Shown here: one piece after another, positions 40,377-50,359 of the stretch
Layout: every line of letters begins with the position of its first letter
How positions within the stretch are numbered: the stretch's first letter is position 1
Assembly: GCF_000585375.1 (NCBI RefSeq)
Contig: NZ_KK073874.1
Coordinates: 4,619,251-4,683,250, forward strand
Origin: Cryptosporangium arvum DSM 44712
Lineage (GTDB): Bacteria > Actinomycetota > Actinomycetes > Mycobacteriales > Cryptosporangiaceae
Direction: 5' to 3'
DNA length: 64,000 bases
Made by a program: the position numbers and the translations under genes
The notes under the pieces: generated by a model
Database searches by the model: none
What the model was told of the DNA's origin: nothing
What the model saw: only the letters and a program-made list of their open reading frames with translations

Positions 40377-41227
40377 GACGCCGCCTCCACCGACCGCTGG
40401 ACCACGATGTCGCCGAAGCTGGTGCGTGCCTTCACCTCGGCGCGGTTGTCGGTCTCGCGCGGCCCGCTGGTGGCGTCGAGTTCGTTGACGACCCGGCCGA
40501 AGTCGGTGTGCAGATCGAGGCGGGCGGCGGTGCCCGGGCTGATGCCGATCTCGATGCGCCCGGCGGCGGTCTTCAGCGTCGCGTCGCCGTGGACGACCTC
40601 GGCCAGTCGGATGTCCCCGACGGCCGTGCTGGCGGTGACCGGGCCGGTGGTGCGGGCGGCGGTGATCGCCCCGTTCGCGGACTTGGCGACAAGGGCAGCG
40701 CCGGCGGTGCCGATCCAGGTGTCGCCGTTGCTGTTCGACAGCCCGGCGCGACCGCCGACCGACTGCACCGAGAGGCGCCCGGACGCGGTCGTGAGGTCGG
40801 CGTCGCCGGCCACGTGCCCGGCCGAGACGACGCCGAGCCCGGTGGACGCGCGCAGCGAGGCCACGTCCTCGACCTGGAGGTCACCGGCGCCGCTCTTGAG
40901 CCGGGTGTCGCCGAGCGGGCCGGTGCAGCGGATCGCGCCGGCGCCGATCCGGGCGTCGACCGCGGAGCCGGCCGGGAGCTCGATCGTGACGTCGGGCAGC
41001 CCGGCCCGGCGGAACGGGCTGTACGAGCGCGGGCCGCGCACGGTCAGCCGCCCGGAGGTGAAGTCGACCTCGGTGTCCTCGGCGTCGCGGACGTCGCGGT
41101 CGCTGAACGCGTCGGCCGGGGCGATCGTGACGACGGTGTCGCGGCGGTCGCTCGCGATGACGCGGATCTCGCCGGCGACCATGTTGATGTCGGCCGAGAT
41201 CGGCTGGGGTGTGTCGTAGGTGGGCAC
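40373..41227 (-). CDS. DUF4097 beta-strand repeat protein in efflux operon
   Basis: The protein has 284 residues from GTG 41227, which has AAGGAG eight bases upstream; an ATG at 41254 that overlaps the previous stop is the alternative. The protein is a string of short strands with repeats such as ADLTTASGRLSVQSVGGRAG, LSNSNGDTWIGTAG and ASTAVGDIRLAEV, which predict a right-handed beta-helix as in DUF4097/DUF4098 adhesin-like proteins. It has no signal peptide or membrane helix, so it probably acts inside the cell. DUF4097 genes often follow a regulator and precede DrrAB-type ABC genes, exactly as here. The function is unknown. Confidence 0.88.
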   Translation of the reverse strand: MPTYDTPQPISADINMVAGEIRVIASDRRDTVVTIAPADAFSDRDVRDAEDTEVDFTSGRLTVRGPRSYSPFRRAGLPDVTIELPAGSAVDARIGAGAIRCTGPLGDTRLKSGAGDLQVEDVASLRASTGLGVVSAGHVAGDADLTTASGRLSVQSVGGRAGLSNSNGDTWIGTAGAALVAKSANGAITAARTTGPVTASTAVGDIRLAEVVHGDATLKTAAGRIEIGISPGTAARLDLHTDFGRVVNELDATSGPRETDNRAEVKARTSFGDIVVQRSVEAAS

Positions 41228-41250
41228 GGCGGTGCTCCTTCGGGTGAGGG

Positions 41251-41742
41251 TCATCGGACCCAGCCGGTGTAGCGCTGGCCGACGCTCGGGGGCGCGGTGG
41301 GTGGCGGGGTGGCGGTGCCGACGGCCGCGGAGGCGGTGCGGATCAACCAGGTGTTGATCGAGACACCGGCGCGGGCGGCGGCCTGTTCGACCCGCGTCTT
41401 GAGGTTCTCCGGCAGCCGCAGGCTGATCCGGACCATGGCGTCGTCCTCGCTGTCGGCCACCGGGGGCGCGACCGGGGCGGGGGCCTCGGCCGCGTCGGGC
41501 GGTGGGGGCGTCACGACGAAGGACGGCTCGCGCTGACGGAGACGGAGGTCCACCGAGCCGGGCGCGAGGTCCCGGGTGATCTCGGTGGCCGCCTCGGACA
41601 GCGCGTCGAGCAACGCGAGGCGCAGCGCGGACTCGAGCGGGGCGGTGAGCCGCTCCGCCAGTTCCCGGGCGTCCTCGCCGCCGGCCGCCGCGGCCAGAGC
41701 GAGTTCGTGACGAACGGCGTCGACGTACGGGCCAAGTTCCAT
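41251..41742 (-). CDS. Ribbon-helix-helix regulator at head of the efflux operon
   Basis: The 163-residue protein starts at ATG 41742. Residues 1-60 are helical (GPYVDAVRHELALAAAAGGE, LRLALLDALSEAATEITRDL), followed by a Pro/Ala linker. An RHH/HicB-like DNA-binding fold lies near 105-145: DAMVRISLRLPENLKTRVEQ, AAARAGVSINTWLIRTASAA. The strand MVRISLRLP would lie in the major groove. It is first in a five-gene minus-strand block (DUF4097, DrrA-like, DrrB-like, MFS). Three TGATGCCA half-sites upstream form a likely operator. Confidence 0.88.
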   Translation of the reverse strand: MELGPYVDAVRHELALAAAAGGEDARELAERLTAPLESALRLALLDALSEAATEITRDLAPGSVDLRLRQREPSFVVTPPPPDAAEAPAPVAPPVADSEDDAMVRISLRLPENLKTRVEQAAARAGVSINTWLIRTASAAVGTATPPPTAPPSVGQRYTGWVR

Positions 41743-41752
41743 GACGTCATGG

Positions 41753-41792
41753 TGGCATCAAAGTGATGCCATTCGCAACCACGATGATGCCA
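41753..41792. promoter_or_regulatory. TGATGCCA half-sites, operator of the RHH regulator
   Basis: TGGCATCA (41753-41760) and TGATGCCA (41764-41771) are perfect complements around AAG. A third TGATGCCA lies at 41785-41792, 21 bases (two helical turns) further on. The first arm begins 11 bp upstream of the regulator's ATG at 41742. RHH proteins bind such short repeated half-sites cooperatively. The palindrome ATGACGTCAT (41741-41750) overlaps the start codon. Confidence 0.8.
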
Positions 41793-42003
41793 AGCGGCGG
41801 CGGGCGGCGCGCGGGGAGTTCCGCCCCGTGAGGGGGCCGCAGTGGCGGCGTCGTGACGCGGCGCTCCCGGGCGCACCGTTTTTTGGAGGATTCCTACAAC
41901 GGTTCTGCGGCACCATGCGCGGTCCGCTCCATTGGTGTGCCCTCCGGAATCGAGCAAGGTAGATACCAGTCTGTCTGTACTGGGAGATGGGGAGAGCGCG
42001 CCG

Positions 42004-45000
42004 GTGTTCAGTCGAGTGGCCATCGTCAACCGTGGGGAAGCCGCGATGCGACTTATCCACGCCGTCCGGGACCTTTCGGCCGAAACCGGGGTGCGGATCG
42101 AGACGGTCGCGCTGTACACCGACGCCGACCGGACCGCCACGTTCGTCCGGGAAGCAGACATCGCCTACCCGTTGGGCCCCGCGTCGGCCCGCCCGTACCT
42201 GGACCTCGCGGTGCTCGAGAAGGCGCTGCGGGACGTCGAGGCGGACGCGGCGTGGGTCGGCTGGGGCTTCGTCGCCGAGGACCCGGCCTTCGCCGAGCTC
42301 TGCGACCGCATCGGCGTGACGTTCGTCGGCCCGAGCGCCGACGCGATGCGCAAGCTCGGCGACAAGATCGGCGCGAAGCTGATCGCCGAGGAGGTCGGCG
42401 TCCCGGTGGCGCCGTGGAGCCGGGGCGCCGTGGCGACCCTGGCCGACGCCCTGGAGGCCGGTGAACGCATCGGCTACCCGCTGATGCTCAAGGCCACCGC
42501 GGGCGGCGGCGGCCGCGGTATCCGCCGGGTCGACTCCGGCGACGACCTCGCCGACGCCTACGAGCGCACCAGCCAGGAGGCGTTGCGCGCGTTCGGCTCC
42601 GGCGTGGTGTTCCTGGAGCGCCTGGTCACCGGCGCCCGGCACGTCGAGGTGCAGGTCATCGCCGACGGCCAGGGCACCGCCTGGGCGCTCGGGGTGCGCG
42701 ACTGCTCGGTCCAGCGCCGCAACCAGAAGATCATCGAGGAGTCGGCGTCGCCGGTGCTCGGGGCGGCCCAGGTCGACGAACTGAAATCCTCGGCCGAGCG
42801 GCTGGCGGTCAAGGTCGGCTACCGAGGGGCCTGCACGGTGGAGTTCCTCTACCACCCGGGCGAGAAGCTGTTCGCGTTCCTCGAGGTCAACACCCGGCTC
42901 CAGGTCGAGCACCCGATCACCGAGATCACCACCGACACCGACCTGGTCCGCCTGCAGCTGCACGTGGCCGGCGGCGGTCGCCTGGAGGGCACGCAGCCGC
43001 TGGAGAAGGGCCACGCCGTCGAGGCCAGGCTCAACGCCGAGGACCCCGACCGCGACTTCGCGCCCGCACCCGGCCGCATCACGCGTCTGGCGCTGCCCGC
43101 AGGGCCCGGCATCCGGGTCGACACCGGCGTCAGCGAGGGCGACACGATCCCCGCCGACTTCGACTCGATGATCGCGAAGATCATCGCTTACGGCCGCGAC
43201 CGCGACCAGGCGCTGGCCCGCCTGCGCCGCGCGATGCGCGAGACGACCGTGCTGATCGAGGGCGGCGCCACCAACAAGAGCTTCGTCCTGGACCTGCTCG
43301 ACCAGCCCGAGGTGGTCGACGCGAGCGCCGACACCGGCTGGATCGACCGCGTCCGCGCCGAGGGCCGCCTGGTCAGCTACCGGCACGCAGGCGTAGCGCT
43401 GGCCGCGGCCGCGATCGAGGCGTACGAGGACGAGGAGGAGATCAGCAGGCAGCGGCTGTTCGCCACCGCCCACGGTGGCCGGCCGCAGGTCCGGCACGAC
43501 CCGGGCCGTCCACTCGACCTGAAGCTGCGCGGGGTCGGCTACCGGGTCAGCGTGGTGCGGGTGGGCCGGCGGACGTTCCGGGTGGGGTTCGCCGACGGCG
43601 TCTCCGCCGACGTCGAAGTGGACCGGTTCGACACCCACAGCGGCCAGATCGTCGTGAACGGCCGGCGGTTCCGGCTGGTCACCGCGGTCCACGGACCGGT
43701 GCACCTGGTCGAGGTCGACGGGGTCACCCACCGGGTGAGCCGCGACGAGGGCGGCGTCGTGCGGTCGCCGGCCCCCGCGCTGGTCGTGGCGACACCGCTC
43801 ACGGTCGGTGACGAGGTCGAGTCCGGCGCGCCGATCGTGGTGCTCGAGTCGATGAAGATGGAGACGGTACTCCGCGCGCCGTTCAAGGCCCGGGTGCGTG
43901 AGTGCCCGGTGTCGGTGGGCAGCCAGGTCGAGGCCGGTGCGCCGCTGCTGCGGCTGGAACCGCTCGGCGACACGGACGAGGCCGAGGCGTCGTCGGACGA
44001 GGCGGTCGAGATCGACCTCCCGGCCGCGCCGGCCGCCGCCACCGCGGACCGGTGCCTGCAGGACCTCCGCAGCCTCCTGCTCGGTTTCGACGCCGACCCG
44101 AACGACGCCAAGCGGGCCCTCTCCGACTACCTGTCCGCGCGCACCGACCTGGCGGGCGAGCTCGACCTGCTCACGGTCTTCTCCGACCTGTCCGAGCTCA
44201 GCCGCAACCGTCCCCGCAGCGAACTCGACGTGGAACCCGGCAGCCCGGTGCACAGCCCGCGCGAGTTCTTCCACAGCTACCTGCAGAGCCTCGACGCCGA
44301 CCGCGCCGGGCTGTCCCCGGGCTTCCGCGCCCGGCTCGAGAAGATGCTGGCCCACTACGGCGTCAGCGGGCTCGACCGCACGCCCGAACTCGAGGACGCG
44401 GTCTTCCGCATCGTCCTCGCGCAGCAGCACGTCACCAGCAACGTCGCGATCGTCTCCGAGTTGCTGCGCCAGTGGCTGGCCGGCCCGCCGCCGGTGGAGG
44501 CGCTGAGCGAGCCGGCCGGGCTCACGCTCGCGCACGTCATCGAGGCGACCCAGGTGCGGTTCCCGACCGTGTCCGACCTGGCCCGGGGCGTGGTGTTCCG
44601 CTGGTTCGCCCAGCCGCTGCTGCGCCGCACCCGCGCGACGGTCTACGCCGAGGTGCGCGACCACCTGCGTTACCTCGACGCGCACCCCGACGCGCCGGAC
44701 CGCGCCCAGCGCATCCAGTCGATGGTGGCGGTCGCCGAGCCGCTGGTGCGCCTGGTGGGCCAGCGCACCGGCCGCACCGACCGCGACCACGCGCCGCTGC
44801 TCGAGGTGCTCACCCGCCGTTACTACGGCAACCGGGGCCTGTCCGGCGTCGGCTCGCGCGACGTCGCCGGCCACCGGTTCGTCACGGCCGAGTTCCTCGG
44901 CTCCGACGACGTGGAGCGCGTCGTCACGACCGCGGTCGACATCTCCGGGCTGGCCGGTGCGCTCGAGGCCGTCGCGCGGTTCGACGGGCCGCTCGCCGCC

Positions 45001-47418
45001 GACCTCTACGTCACCTGGGACGACCAGCCCGACGCCGACGCGATGGCGGCACGGTTGGACGGCCTGGTCGCCGGGGTCGCGCTCCCGGACGGGGTCTCGC
45101 GGATCACGCTGACGGTCGCCGGGACCGCCGGTGCCCGCATGCACCACCACTTCACGTTCCGCCGGGGTGCGTCCGCGTTCACCGAGGACCGGCTCATCCG
45201 GGGCCTGCACCCGCAGATCGCCGAGCGGCTGCAGATCCAGCGCCTGCGCGAGTTCGACCTGACCCGCCTGCCCTCCTCGGACGAGGAGATCTACCTGTTC
45301 CGGGCGGTCGCGCGCAGCAACCCGTCCGACGAGCGCCTGATCGCGATGGGCCAGGTCCGCGACCTGACGCCGCTGCGCGAGACCGACGGCCGGCTGATCG
45401 CGCTGCCGGCGGTGGAGGACGCGGTCACCGCCGGGCTCGACGCGATCCGCGCGGTCCAGGCCCAGCGGCCGCAGAACAAGCGTTTCGACACCAACCGCAT
45501 CATGCTCTACGTCTGGCCGCCGACCGACCTGTCGCCGGACGAGCTCGAGGCGCTGGTGCAGCGCGTGCTGCCGACGACGGCCGGGGCCGGCCTGGAGGAG
45601 GTCGAGTTCGTCGGCCGCCAGCGCGACGAGGCCGGTGACCTGGAAGAGCTGTCGGTGCGCATCGGCTTCGACCCGGGCCGGGGCATGCGGCTGGACGTGG
45701 GCGCACCGTCCACCGAGCCGATCCTCCCGCTCGACGACTACCGGCAGAAGGTGCTGCGGGCCGCGCGGCGCGGCACCGTGTACCCGTACGAGCTGACCGG
45801 GCTGCTGGGCTCGTTCGTCGAGTACGACCTGGTCGACGGCGCGCTCGTACCGGTGGACCGCCCGCGCGGGCGCAACAGCGCGGCGATCGTCGTGGGCGTC
45901 GTCACGACACCGACCGAGCGTTACCCCGAGGGCGTGACCCGGGTGGTGCTGCTCGGCGACCCGACGAAGGCGCTCGGTGCGCTGTCGGAGCCGGAGTGCG
46001 CGCGGGTGATCGCGGCCCTGGACCTGGCCGACTCGATGCGGGTGCCGCTGGAGTGGTTCGCGCTCTCGGCCGGTGCCCGGATCTCGATGACCTCCGGCAC
46101 CGAGAACATGGACTGGGTGGCTGCCGCGCTCAAGCGGATCGTCGAGTTCACCCAGGCCGGGGGCGAGATCAACATCGTCGTCGCGGGCATCACGGTCGGC
46201 GCGCAGCCGTACTGGAACGCCGAGGCGACGATGCTCATGCACACCAAGGGCGTCCTGATCATGACGCCGGACTCGGCGATGGTGCTCACCGGCAAGCAGT
46301 CGCTGGACTTCTCCGGCGGCGTGTCGGCCGAGGACAACTTCGGCATCGGCGGCTACGACCGGGTGATGGGCCCGAACGGGCAGGCGCAGTACTGGGCCCC
46401 GAACCTGCCGGCGGCGCGCGACGTGCTGATGAAGCACTACGACCACACGTACGTGGTGCCGGGGGAGTCGGCGCCGCGCCGGGCGTCCACCGTGGACGCC
46501 GTCGACCGCGACATCTCCTCGTTCCCGCACGCGATCGTGGAGAGCGACTTCCGCACGGTCGGCGAGATCTTCTCGGCCGCGCACAACCCCGACCGCAAGA
46601 AGCCGTTCGACATCCGCACCGTGATGCGCGCGCTGTCCGACCAGGACCACCCGGTGCTCGAACGCTGGGCCGGGATGGCCGACGCGGAGACCTCCGCGGT
46701 GCAGGACGTGCACATCGGCGGCTGGCCGGTCTGCCTGATCGGCATCGAGTCCCGGTCGGTGCCCCGGCGGGGCTTCCCGCCCACCGACGGCCCCGACACG
46801 TACACCGCCGGGACGTTGTTCCCGCGCTCGTCGAAGAAGACCGCGCGCGCGATCAACGCGGCGTCGGGCAACCGGCCGCTCGTCGTGCTGGCGAACCTGT
46901 CCGGCTTCGACGGCTCCCCGGAGTCGATGCGCCGGCTGCAGCTGGAGTACGGCGCCGAGATCGGGCGGGCGATCGTCAACTTCTCCGGGCCGATCGTGTT
47001 CTGCGTGATCTCGCGCTACCACGGCGGGGCGTTCGTGGTGTTCTCCAAGGCGCTGAACCCGTCGATGACCGTGCTGGCGCTGGAGGGCTCGTTCGCGTCG
47101 GTGCTGGGCGGCGCGCCCGCGGCGGCCGTCGTCTTCTCCGGCGAGGTCAACAACCGCACCGCGACCGACCCCCGGGTGGCGTCGCTGCAGGCGCAGATCT
47201 CGTCGGCCGGCGGCGCCGAGCGGGCCGCGCTGAGCGCGCGCCTGGCCGAGGTGCAGTCGGGGGTGCGGGCCGAGAAGCTCGGTGAGGTCGCGGCCGAGTT
47301 CGACCGGGTGCACAGCATCGAGCGCGCGGTCGAGGTGGGCTCGGTGGACGAGATCGTGTCGGTCGCGTCGCTGCGGCCCCGGATCATCGCGGCGCTGGAC
47401 CGGGGGATGGGGGTGTGA
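42004..47418 (+). CDS. Single-chain biotin-dependent acyl-CoA carboxylase (BC-BCCP-central-CT)
   Basis: The 1804-residue protein starts at GTG 42004, with GGGGAG about 9 bases upstream. Biotin carboxylase covers about 1-450: [58 protein letters not shown]. The biotinyl domain ends with Lys618 in [11 protein letters not shown] ~600-residue central region resembles the ACC-central domain of eukaryotes. Carboxyltransferase halves follow from about 1230: [57 protein letters not shown], then [20 protein letters not shown] and [15 protein letters not shown]. It carboxylates acetyl-CoA or a related acyl-CoA. Most bacteria use separate subunits; this order matches eukaryotic ACC. The acyl substrate is not settled by sequence. 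Confidence 0.92.
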   Translation: MFSRVAIVNRGEAAMRLIHAVRDLSAETGVRIETVALYTDADRTATFVREADIAYPLGPASARPYLDLAVLEKALRDVEADAAWVGWGFVAEDPAFAELCDRIGVTFVGPSADAMRKLGDKIGAKLIAEEVGVPVAPWSRGAVATLADALEAGERIGYPLMLKATAGGGGRGIRRVDSGDDLADAYERTSQEALRAFGSGVVFLERLVTGARHVEVQVIADGQGTAWALGVRDCSVQRRNQKIIEESASPVLGAAQVDELKSSAERLAVKVGYRGACTVEFLYHPGEKLFAFLEVNTRLQVEHPITEITTDTDLVRLQLHVAGGGRLEGTQPLEKGHAVEARLNAEDPDRDFAPAPGRITRLALPAGPGIRVDTGVSEGDTIPADFDSMIAKIIAYGRDRDQALARLRRAMRETTVLIEGGATNKSFVLDLLDQPEVVDASADTGWIDRVRAEGRLVSYRHAGVALAAAAIEAYEDEEEISRQRLFATAHGGRPQVRHDPGRPLDLKLRGVGYRVSVVRVGRRTFRVGFADGVSADVEVDRFDTHSGQIVVNGRRFRLVTAVHGPVHLVEVDGVTHRVSRDEGGVVRSPAPALVVATPLTVGDEVESGAPIVVLESMKMETVLRAPFKARVRECPVSVGSQVEAGAPLLRLEPLGDTDEAEASSDEAVEIDLPAAPAAATADRCLQDLRSLLLGFDADPNDAKRALSDYLSARTDLAGELDLLTVFSDLSELSRNRPRSELDVEPGSPVHSPREFFHSYLQSLDADRAGLSPGFRARLEKMLAHYGVSGLDRTPELEDAVFRIVLAQQHVTSNVAIVSELLRQWLAGPPPVEALSEPAGLTLAHVIEATQVRFPTVSDLARGVVFRWFAQPLLRRTRATVYAEVRDHLRYLDAHPDAPDRAQRIQSMVAVAEPLVRLVGQRTGRTDRDHAPLLEVLTRRYYGNRGLSGVGSRDVAGHRFVTAEFLGSDDVERVVTTAVDISGLAGALEAVARFDGPLAADLYVTWDDQPDADAMAARLDGLVAGVALPDGVSRITLTVAGTAGARMHHHFTFRRGASAFTEDRLIRGLHPQIAERLQIQRLREFDLTRLPSSDEEIYLFRAVARSNPSDERLIAMGQVRDLTPLRETDGRLIALPAVEDAVTAGLDAIRAVQAQRPQNKRFDTNRIMLYVWPPTDLSPDELEALVQRVLPTTAGAGLEEVEFVGRQRDEAGDLEELSVRIGFDPGRGMRLDVGAPSTEPILPLDDYRQKVLRAARRGTVYPYELTGLLGSFVEYDLVDGALVPVDRPRGRNSAAIVVGVVTTPTERYPEGVTRVVLLGDPTKALGALSEPECARVIAALDLADSMRVPLEWFALSAGARISMTSGTENMDWVAAALKRIVEFTQAGGEINIVVAGITVGAQPYWNAEATMLMHTKGVLIMTPDSAMVLTGKQSLDFSGGVSAEDNFGIGGYDRVMGPNGQAQYWAPNLPAARDVLMKHYDHTYVVPGESAPRRASTVDAVDRDISSFPHAIVESDFRTVGEIFSAAHNPDRKKPFDIRTVMRALSDQDHPVLERWAGMADAETSAVQDVHIGGWPVCLIGIESRSVPRRGFPPTDGPDTYTAGTLFPRSSKKTARAINAASGNRPLVVLANLSGFDGSPESMRRLQLEYGAEIGRAIVNFSGPIVFCVISRYHGGAFVVFSKALNPSMTVLALEGSFASVLGGAPAAAVVFSGEVNNRTATDPRVASLQAQISSAGGAERAALSARLAEVQSGVRAEKLGEVAAEFDRVHSIERAVEVGSVDEIVSVASLRPRIIAALDRGMGV

Positions 47419-47861
47419 GCGTCGTCGTCATCCACACCGACGGGGCGTGCGTCCCGAACCCCGGGCCCGGCGGGTGGGGCGCCGTGCTCCGCTACGGCGA
47501 CGCGGTGAAGGAGCTGCGCGGCGGCGAGGCCGGCACCACCACGAACAACCGGATGGAGCTGATGGCCGCGATCCGGGCGCTGGAGGCGCTGACCCGGCCG
47601 TCGCGGGTCCAGCTGCACACCGACTCCTCGTACGTGCAGCAGGGCATCACCAGCTGGATGGCGAAGTGGAAGCGCAACGGCTGGCTGACCGCGGCCCGCC
47701 AGCCGGTGAAGAACGCCGACCTGTGGGTGCGGCTGGACGAGGCGATCGGGGTCCACGAGGTCGAGTGGAAGTGGGTGAAGGGCCATGCCGGCGACCCCGG
47801 CAACGAGCGTGCCGACGAGCTCGCCGGCCTGGGGCTCCGCGAGAGCGTTGCCGCCGTCTGA
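47415..47861 (+). CDS. rnhA: Ribonuclease HI
   Basis: The 148-residue protein starts at GTG 47415, overlapping the carboxylase stop by 4 bp. The catalytic set is complete: Asp in [17 protein letters not shown], Glu in [11 protein letters not shown], Asp in [12 protein letters not shown], and His/Asp in [18 protein letters not shown]. The basic protrusion is seen in [20 protein letters not shown]. It cuts the RNA strand of RNA-DNA hybrids. Coupling to the carboxylase gene is probably only positional. Confidence 0.96.
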   Translation: MSVVVIHTDGACVPNPGPGGWGAVLRYGDAVKELRGGEAGTTTNNRMELMAAIRALEALTRPSRVQLHTDSSYVQQGITSWMAKWKRNGWLTAARQPVKNADLWVRLDEAIGVHEVEWKWVKGHAGDPGNERADELAGLGLRESVAAV

Positions 47862-47874
47862 CACGATCTGAGCT

Positions 47875-48471
47875 GTGAAAACCGCTCGTCTGGGCATCGT
47901 CGTCGGATTAGTGGTAGTAGGTTTGGTGGCTTTTGTCGGGTGGCGGTTCGTGTGGCCGATGGTGGGGCCACCCGGGCCGCGCCCGGCGTTCCAGCTGCCG
48001 GTGCCGTGCGGCGAGCGCTGGCAGCTCGGCACGTACCCCGGCCACGACGACTACGACGTCGACTTCTTCCCGCTGGACGGCGAGGAGTGGGGGCGCCCGG
48101 TGCTGGCGTCGTTCGGCGGCACGGTGAGCGTCGCCGGGATCAACGGGACGCTCGGGGGCCGCACACCGTCCGACCCGTCCGGCCCCCGCGGTACCGGCGG
48201 CGGCTACTGGGTGACGATCGACCACGGGGGACAGTGGAAGACGCAGTACCTGCACCTGCTGGAGCCGCCGCTGGTCGCCGAGGGTGACCGGGTCACCCGG
48301 GGCCAGCAGATCGGCCGGCTCGGCAGCACCGGCAACTCCGGGGCCCCGCACCTGCACTACGAGCAGCGCCGGGGCTGGTCGAAGGTCGAGACCCACTTCG
48401 ACGGCCGGCCCTCCGGCATCACGACCGACGACCGCGAGTACACGACCGTGCTCGTGAGCAGGAACTGCTGA
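47875..48471 (+). CDS. Membrane-anchored M23 (LytM-type) peptidase
   Basis: The 198-residue protein starts at GTG 47875. Its N-terminal helix (LGIVVGLVVVGLVAFVGWRF) is an uncleaved anchor or signal. The LytM zinc site is present: H and D in YPGHDDYDVDF, the distal HLHYE, and GGGYWVTIDHGGQWKTQYLH with GRLGSTGNSGAPHLH. It should cut peptidoglycan peptides or activate an amidase at the cell surface. It lies 13 bp after rnhA on the same strand. Confidence 0.88.
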   Translation: MKTARLGIVVGLVVVGLVAFVGWRFVWPMVGPPGPRPAFQLPVPCGERWQLGTYPGHDDYDVDFFPLDGEEWGRPVLASFGGTVSVAGINGTLGGRTPSDPSGPRGTGGGYWVTIDHGGQWKTQYLHLLEPPLVAEGDRVTRGQQIGRLGSTGNSGAPHLHYEQRRGWSKVETHFDGRPSGITTDDREYTTVLVSRNC

Positions 48472-48663
48472 TCCGTTCCCCGATGCCGGGGTGGTCGGGG
48501 CACTGTTCACGAGGCTCGTTTTCGACGTCGGGCCGATGGTCGACGGGCGCAGGAGTACCGGCCGGCCCGGGCCACGCGGGCGTTGAGCGGCGGGGTGGCC
48601 GGGGGCCTCGCTCCGCTCCGCGGGCGTTGGGCCTGGGGCGTCGATCCGCCGCGCCGGCGTTCG

Positions 48664-49161
48664 TCAGTGGTCCGTCGCGGGCCGCTCGGGGATGAGGGGG
48701 CCGCCGAGGGCGAGGGTCAGGTCCCGTTGCGCGGGGTCGAGGCTCCGGCGGGCGGTGTTCACGAACGCCACCTGAGCCGCGACGAGCGCGCGCAGGAGCG
48801 TCTCCCATTCCTGCGCGTCGCGGCGGCCGCTGTGGACCCGCGCGTCCAGCTCCACGAGCGCGACCCCCACGGGCGTGAGCGCCGCGACGACCTCCTCGTC
48901 GGCGACGAGGCTCACCTCGGTGAGCGCACCACCCCAGCGCGACCAGTCCACATCGGTCGCCGGAAGGGTGCCCAGGTAGGCGCGCCGGAGATCGAACTCG
49001 ACCCGCGCGTACTCGCGCAACAGGTTCCGGTACGCGGCGGCCTTGGTGTCCTTCCGCCAGTGCTGGCTCTGGCTGCGCCGGGTGAGAAACCCCCCGGCGA
49101 ACACCCCCGCGAGCGTGCCGATCATGCTTCCCGCCACTGTCACCACCACGGTCCAGGACAC
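48664..49161 (-). CDS. Hypothetical protein with one N-terminal membrane helix
   Basis: The 165-residue protein starts at GTG 49161 (VSWTVVVTVAGSMIGTLAGV), with a GGGGGT run just upstream; the frame is open to 49242. One membrane helix (about 3-24) is followed by a cytoplasmic helical domain: RRSQSQHWRKDTKAAAYRNL, ARVEFDLRRAYLGTLPATDV, AQEWETLLRALVAAQVAFVN. The layout matches many small actinobacterial proteins with a helix and coiled region, with no assigned role. It is convergent with the M23 gene; 192 bp between them hold only a possible CCCCG/CGGGG hairpin near 48479-48505. Confidence 0.7.
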   Translation of the reverse strand: MSWTVVVTVAGSMIGTLAGVFAGGFLTRRSQSQHWRKDTKAAAYRNLLREYARVEFDLRRAYLGTLPATDVDWSRWGGALTEVSLVADEEVVAALTPVGVALVELDARVHSGRRDAQEWETLLRALVAAQVAFVNTARRSLDPAQRDLTLALGGPLIPERPATDH

Positions 49162-49269
49162 ACCCCCACGGTGCCGAACCACGCGGCGCCCGCGCAAGCT
49201 CCCAGCCGATGGCCGACGGACCCCGTCGCCTTCGCACGGCACCGGTCCGTCGATCCATCCGGCTGTGAT

Positions 49270-49485
49270 GGGGCCGGGCCATCCGGCTGTGATGGGGCCG
49301 GGCGGCGTGGCTACCGGGGTTTGTTGGGGTCGGGTCGCGTGGCTATCGGGGTGTGATGGGGTCGGGTCGCGTGGCTATCGGGGTGTGATGGGGTCGGGTC
49401 GCGTGGCCGCCGGGCTGTGATGGGGCCGGGGTGCGTGGCCGCCGGGCCGTGATGCGGGCGGGGTGCGCGGCCGCCGGGAGAGGAG
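49270..49485. repeat. Tandem array of 32-bp units (about 6.75 copies)
   Basis: A 24-bp short unit (49270-49293) is followed by six 32-bp units starting at 49294, 49326, 49358, 49390, 49422 and 49454. Units at 49326 and 49358 are identical (GGGGTCGGGTCGCGTGGCTA, then TCGGGGTGTGAT). The others diverge by a few bases, more toward the right end. No unique spacers lie between units, so this is not CRISPR. The plus strand is strongly G-rich. There is no coding signal in any frame. Confidence 0.92.
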
Positions 49486-50359
49486 TCGGTCGGGACATCG
49501 GGCTGACGGGCCATGGAGCTGTCGCGCTCACATGCTGTCGGCCCACCGTTCCATCGTGCTGGGTGGCGGGGCTGTGGGGTGGGGCCTGCGTGGTGGGGCT
49601 GCGTGGTGGGGCTGCGATGCCGCTTAGCCGGTGGCCGCTGGGCTGTGGGGTTTCGGGCCTCAAGTGTCAGGGTCATCGAGCTGTCGCGCTCATCTAGCGT
49701 CGGTCCACAATCCGACGGGCTGCGGTGCCGCTGGTCCACTGGGCCGTTCGGCTGTCGACCATCGAGCTCTCGCGTTCAAACGATGCCGGTCCATCGGTCC
49801 ATCGGTCCACCGGGCTATCGGGCTATCGGGTCGCGAGGCGGTCGGGCCGCGCCGCAGGGCCATCGGGCACCCCAGGCCGTCGAGTTGTCGTGCTCACAGG
49901 CTGGCGGTTCGCCGGTTCATCTAGCTGCAATGCGGCCGGGCCATCGGCTTGCGATGTCGCCGAGTAGTCGGGTCTGGGAGGCCGTTGGGCTGCGAGGCCA
50001 TCGGCCATCGGCCTCCGAGCGCCAGGGCTGTCAGGCCATCAAGCTGTCGCGCTCATGTGGCGCCGGTCCAGCCCGGCACCGGACTGTGATGCAGTCGAGC
50101 TGTGCGGCCATCAGCTGCTGGCCGCTGGGGCGCCTGGCCATCGCGCCGCTGGGCCGTCGGGCTGAGGGCCGTCGGGCTGGAGGCCGGCGGACCGTCGGGC
50201 TGCGATGCCGTCAGGCCACGGGCTTTGCCGTCAGGCCACGGGCTTTGCCGTCGGCCCGCTGGCTTGGCTGTCTGGCTGCGATGCGCTGGCCGTCGGCCCG
50301 CTGGACCGACAGACCGCTAGGTCAGGAGGTGCGACCCGGTGGGCTAAGGGGCGAACGGG
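49486..50359. other. Gene-free repetitive stretch with a scattered ~30-bp motif
   Basis: No frame has protein-like composition; open frames here read as Cys/Trp/His-rich shadows. The DNA is built from degenerate GCCATCGGGCTGCGATG-like words. A motif close to GAGCTGTCGCGCTCA, N6-8, then CGGTCCA recurs at 49516, 49678, 49764, 49882 and 50041 with a few changes each. An exact tandem of a 20-bp unit (GCCGTCAGGCCACGGGCTTT) lies at about 50207-50246. The plus strand is G-rich throughout. I see no promoter or RNA gene I can name. Confidence 0.7.

Noticed and set aside
41860-41890. Attenuator or terminator in the carboxylase leader (GC dyad followed by six T)
   Set aside because: The dyad around GCGCTCCCGGGCGC is imperfect and short; the T run alone is not enough to call a regulatory element.
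41758-47313. An open frame of 1851 codons on the minus strand opposite the carboxylase gene
   Set aside because: It is the antisense shadow of a high-GC gene: rich in Arg, Gly, His and Val, with no motifs and no start signal. The plus-strand carboxylase accounts for the region fully.
49270-49485. CRISPR array
   Set aside because: Units follow one another without unique spacers, and no cas gene is present.
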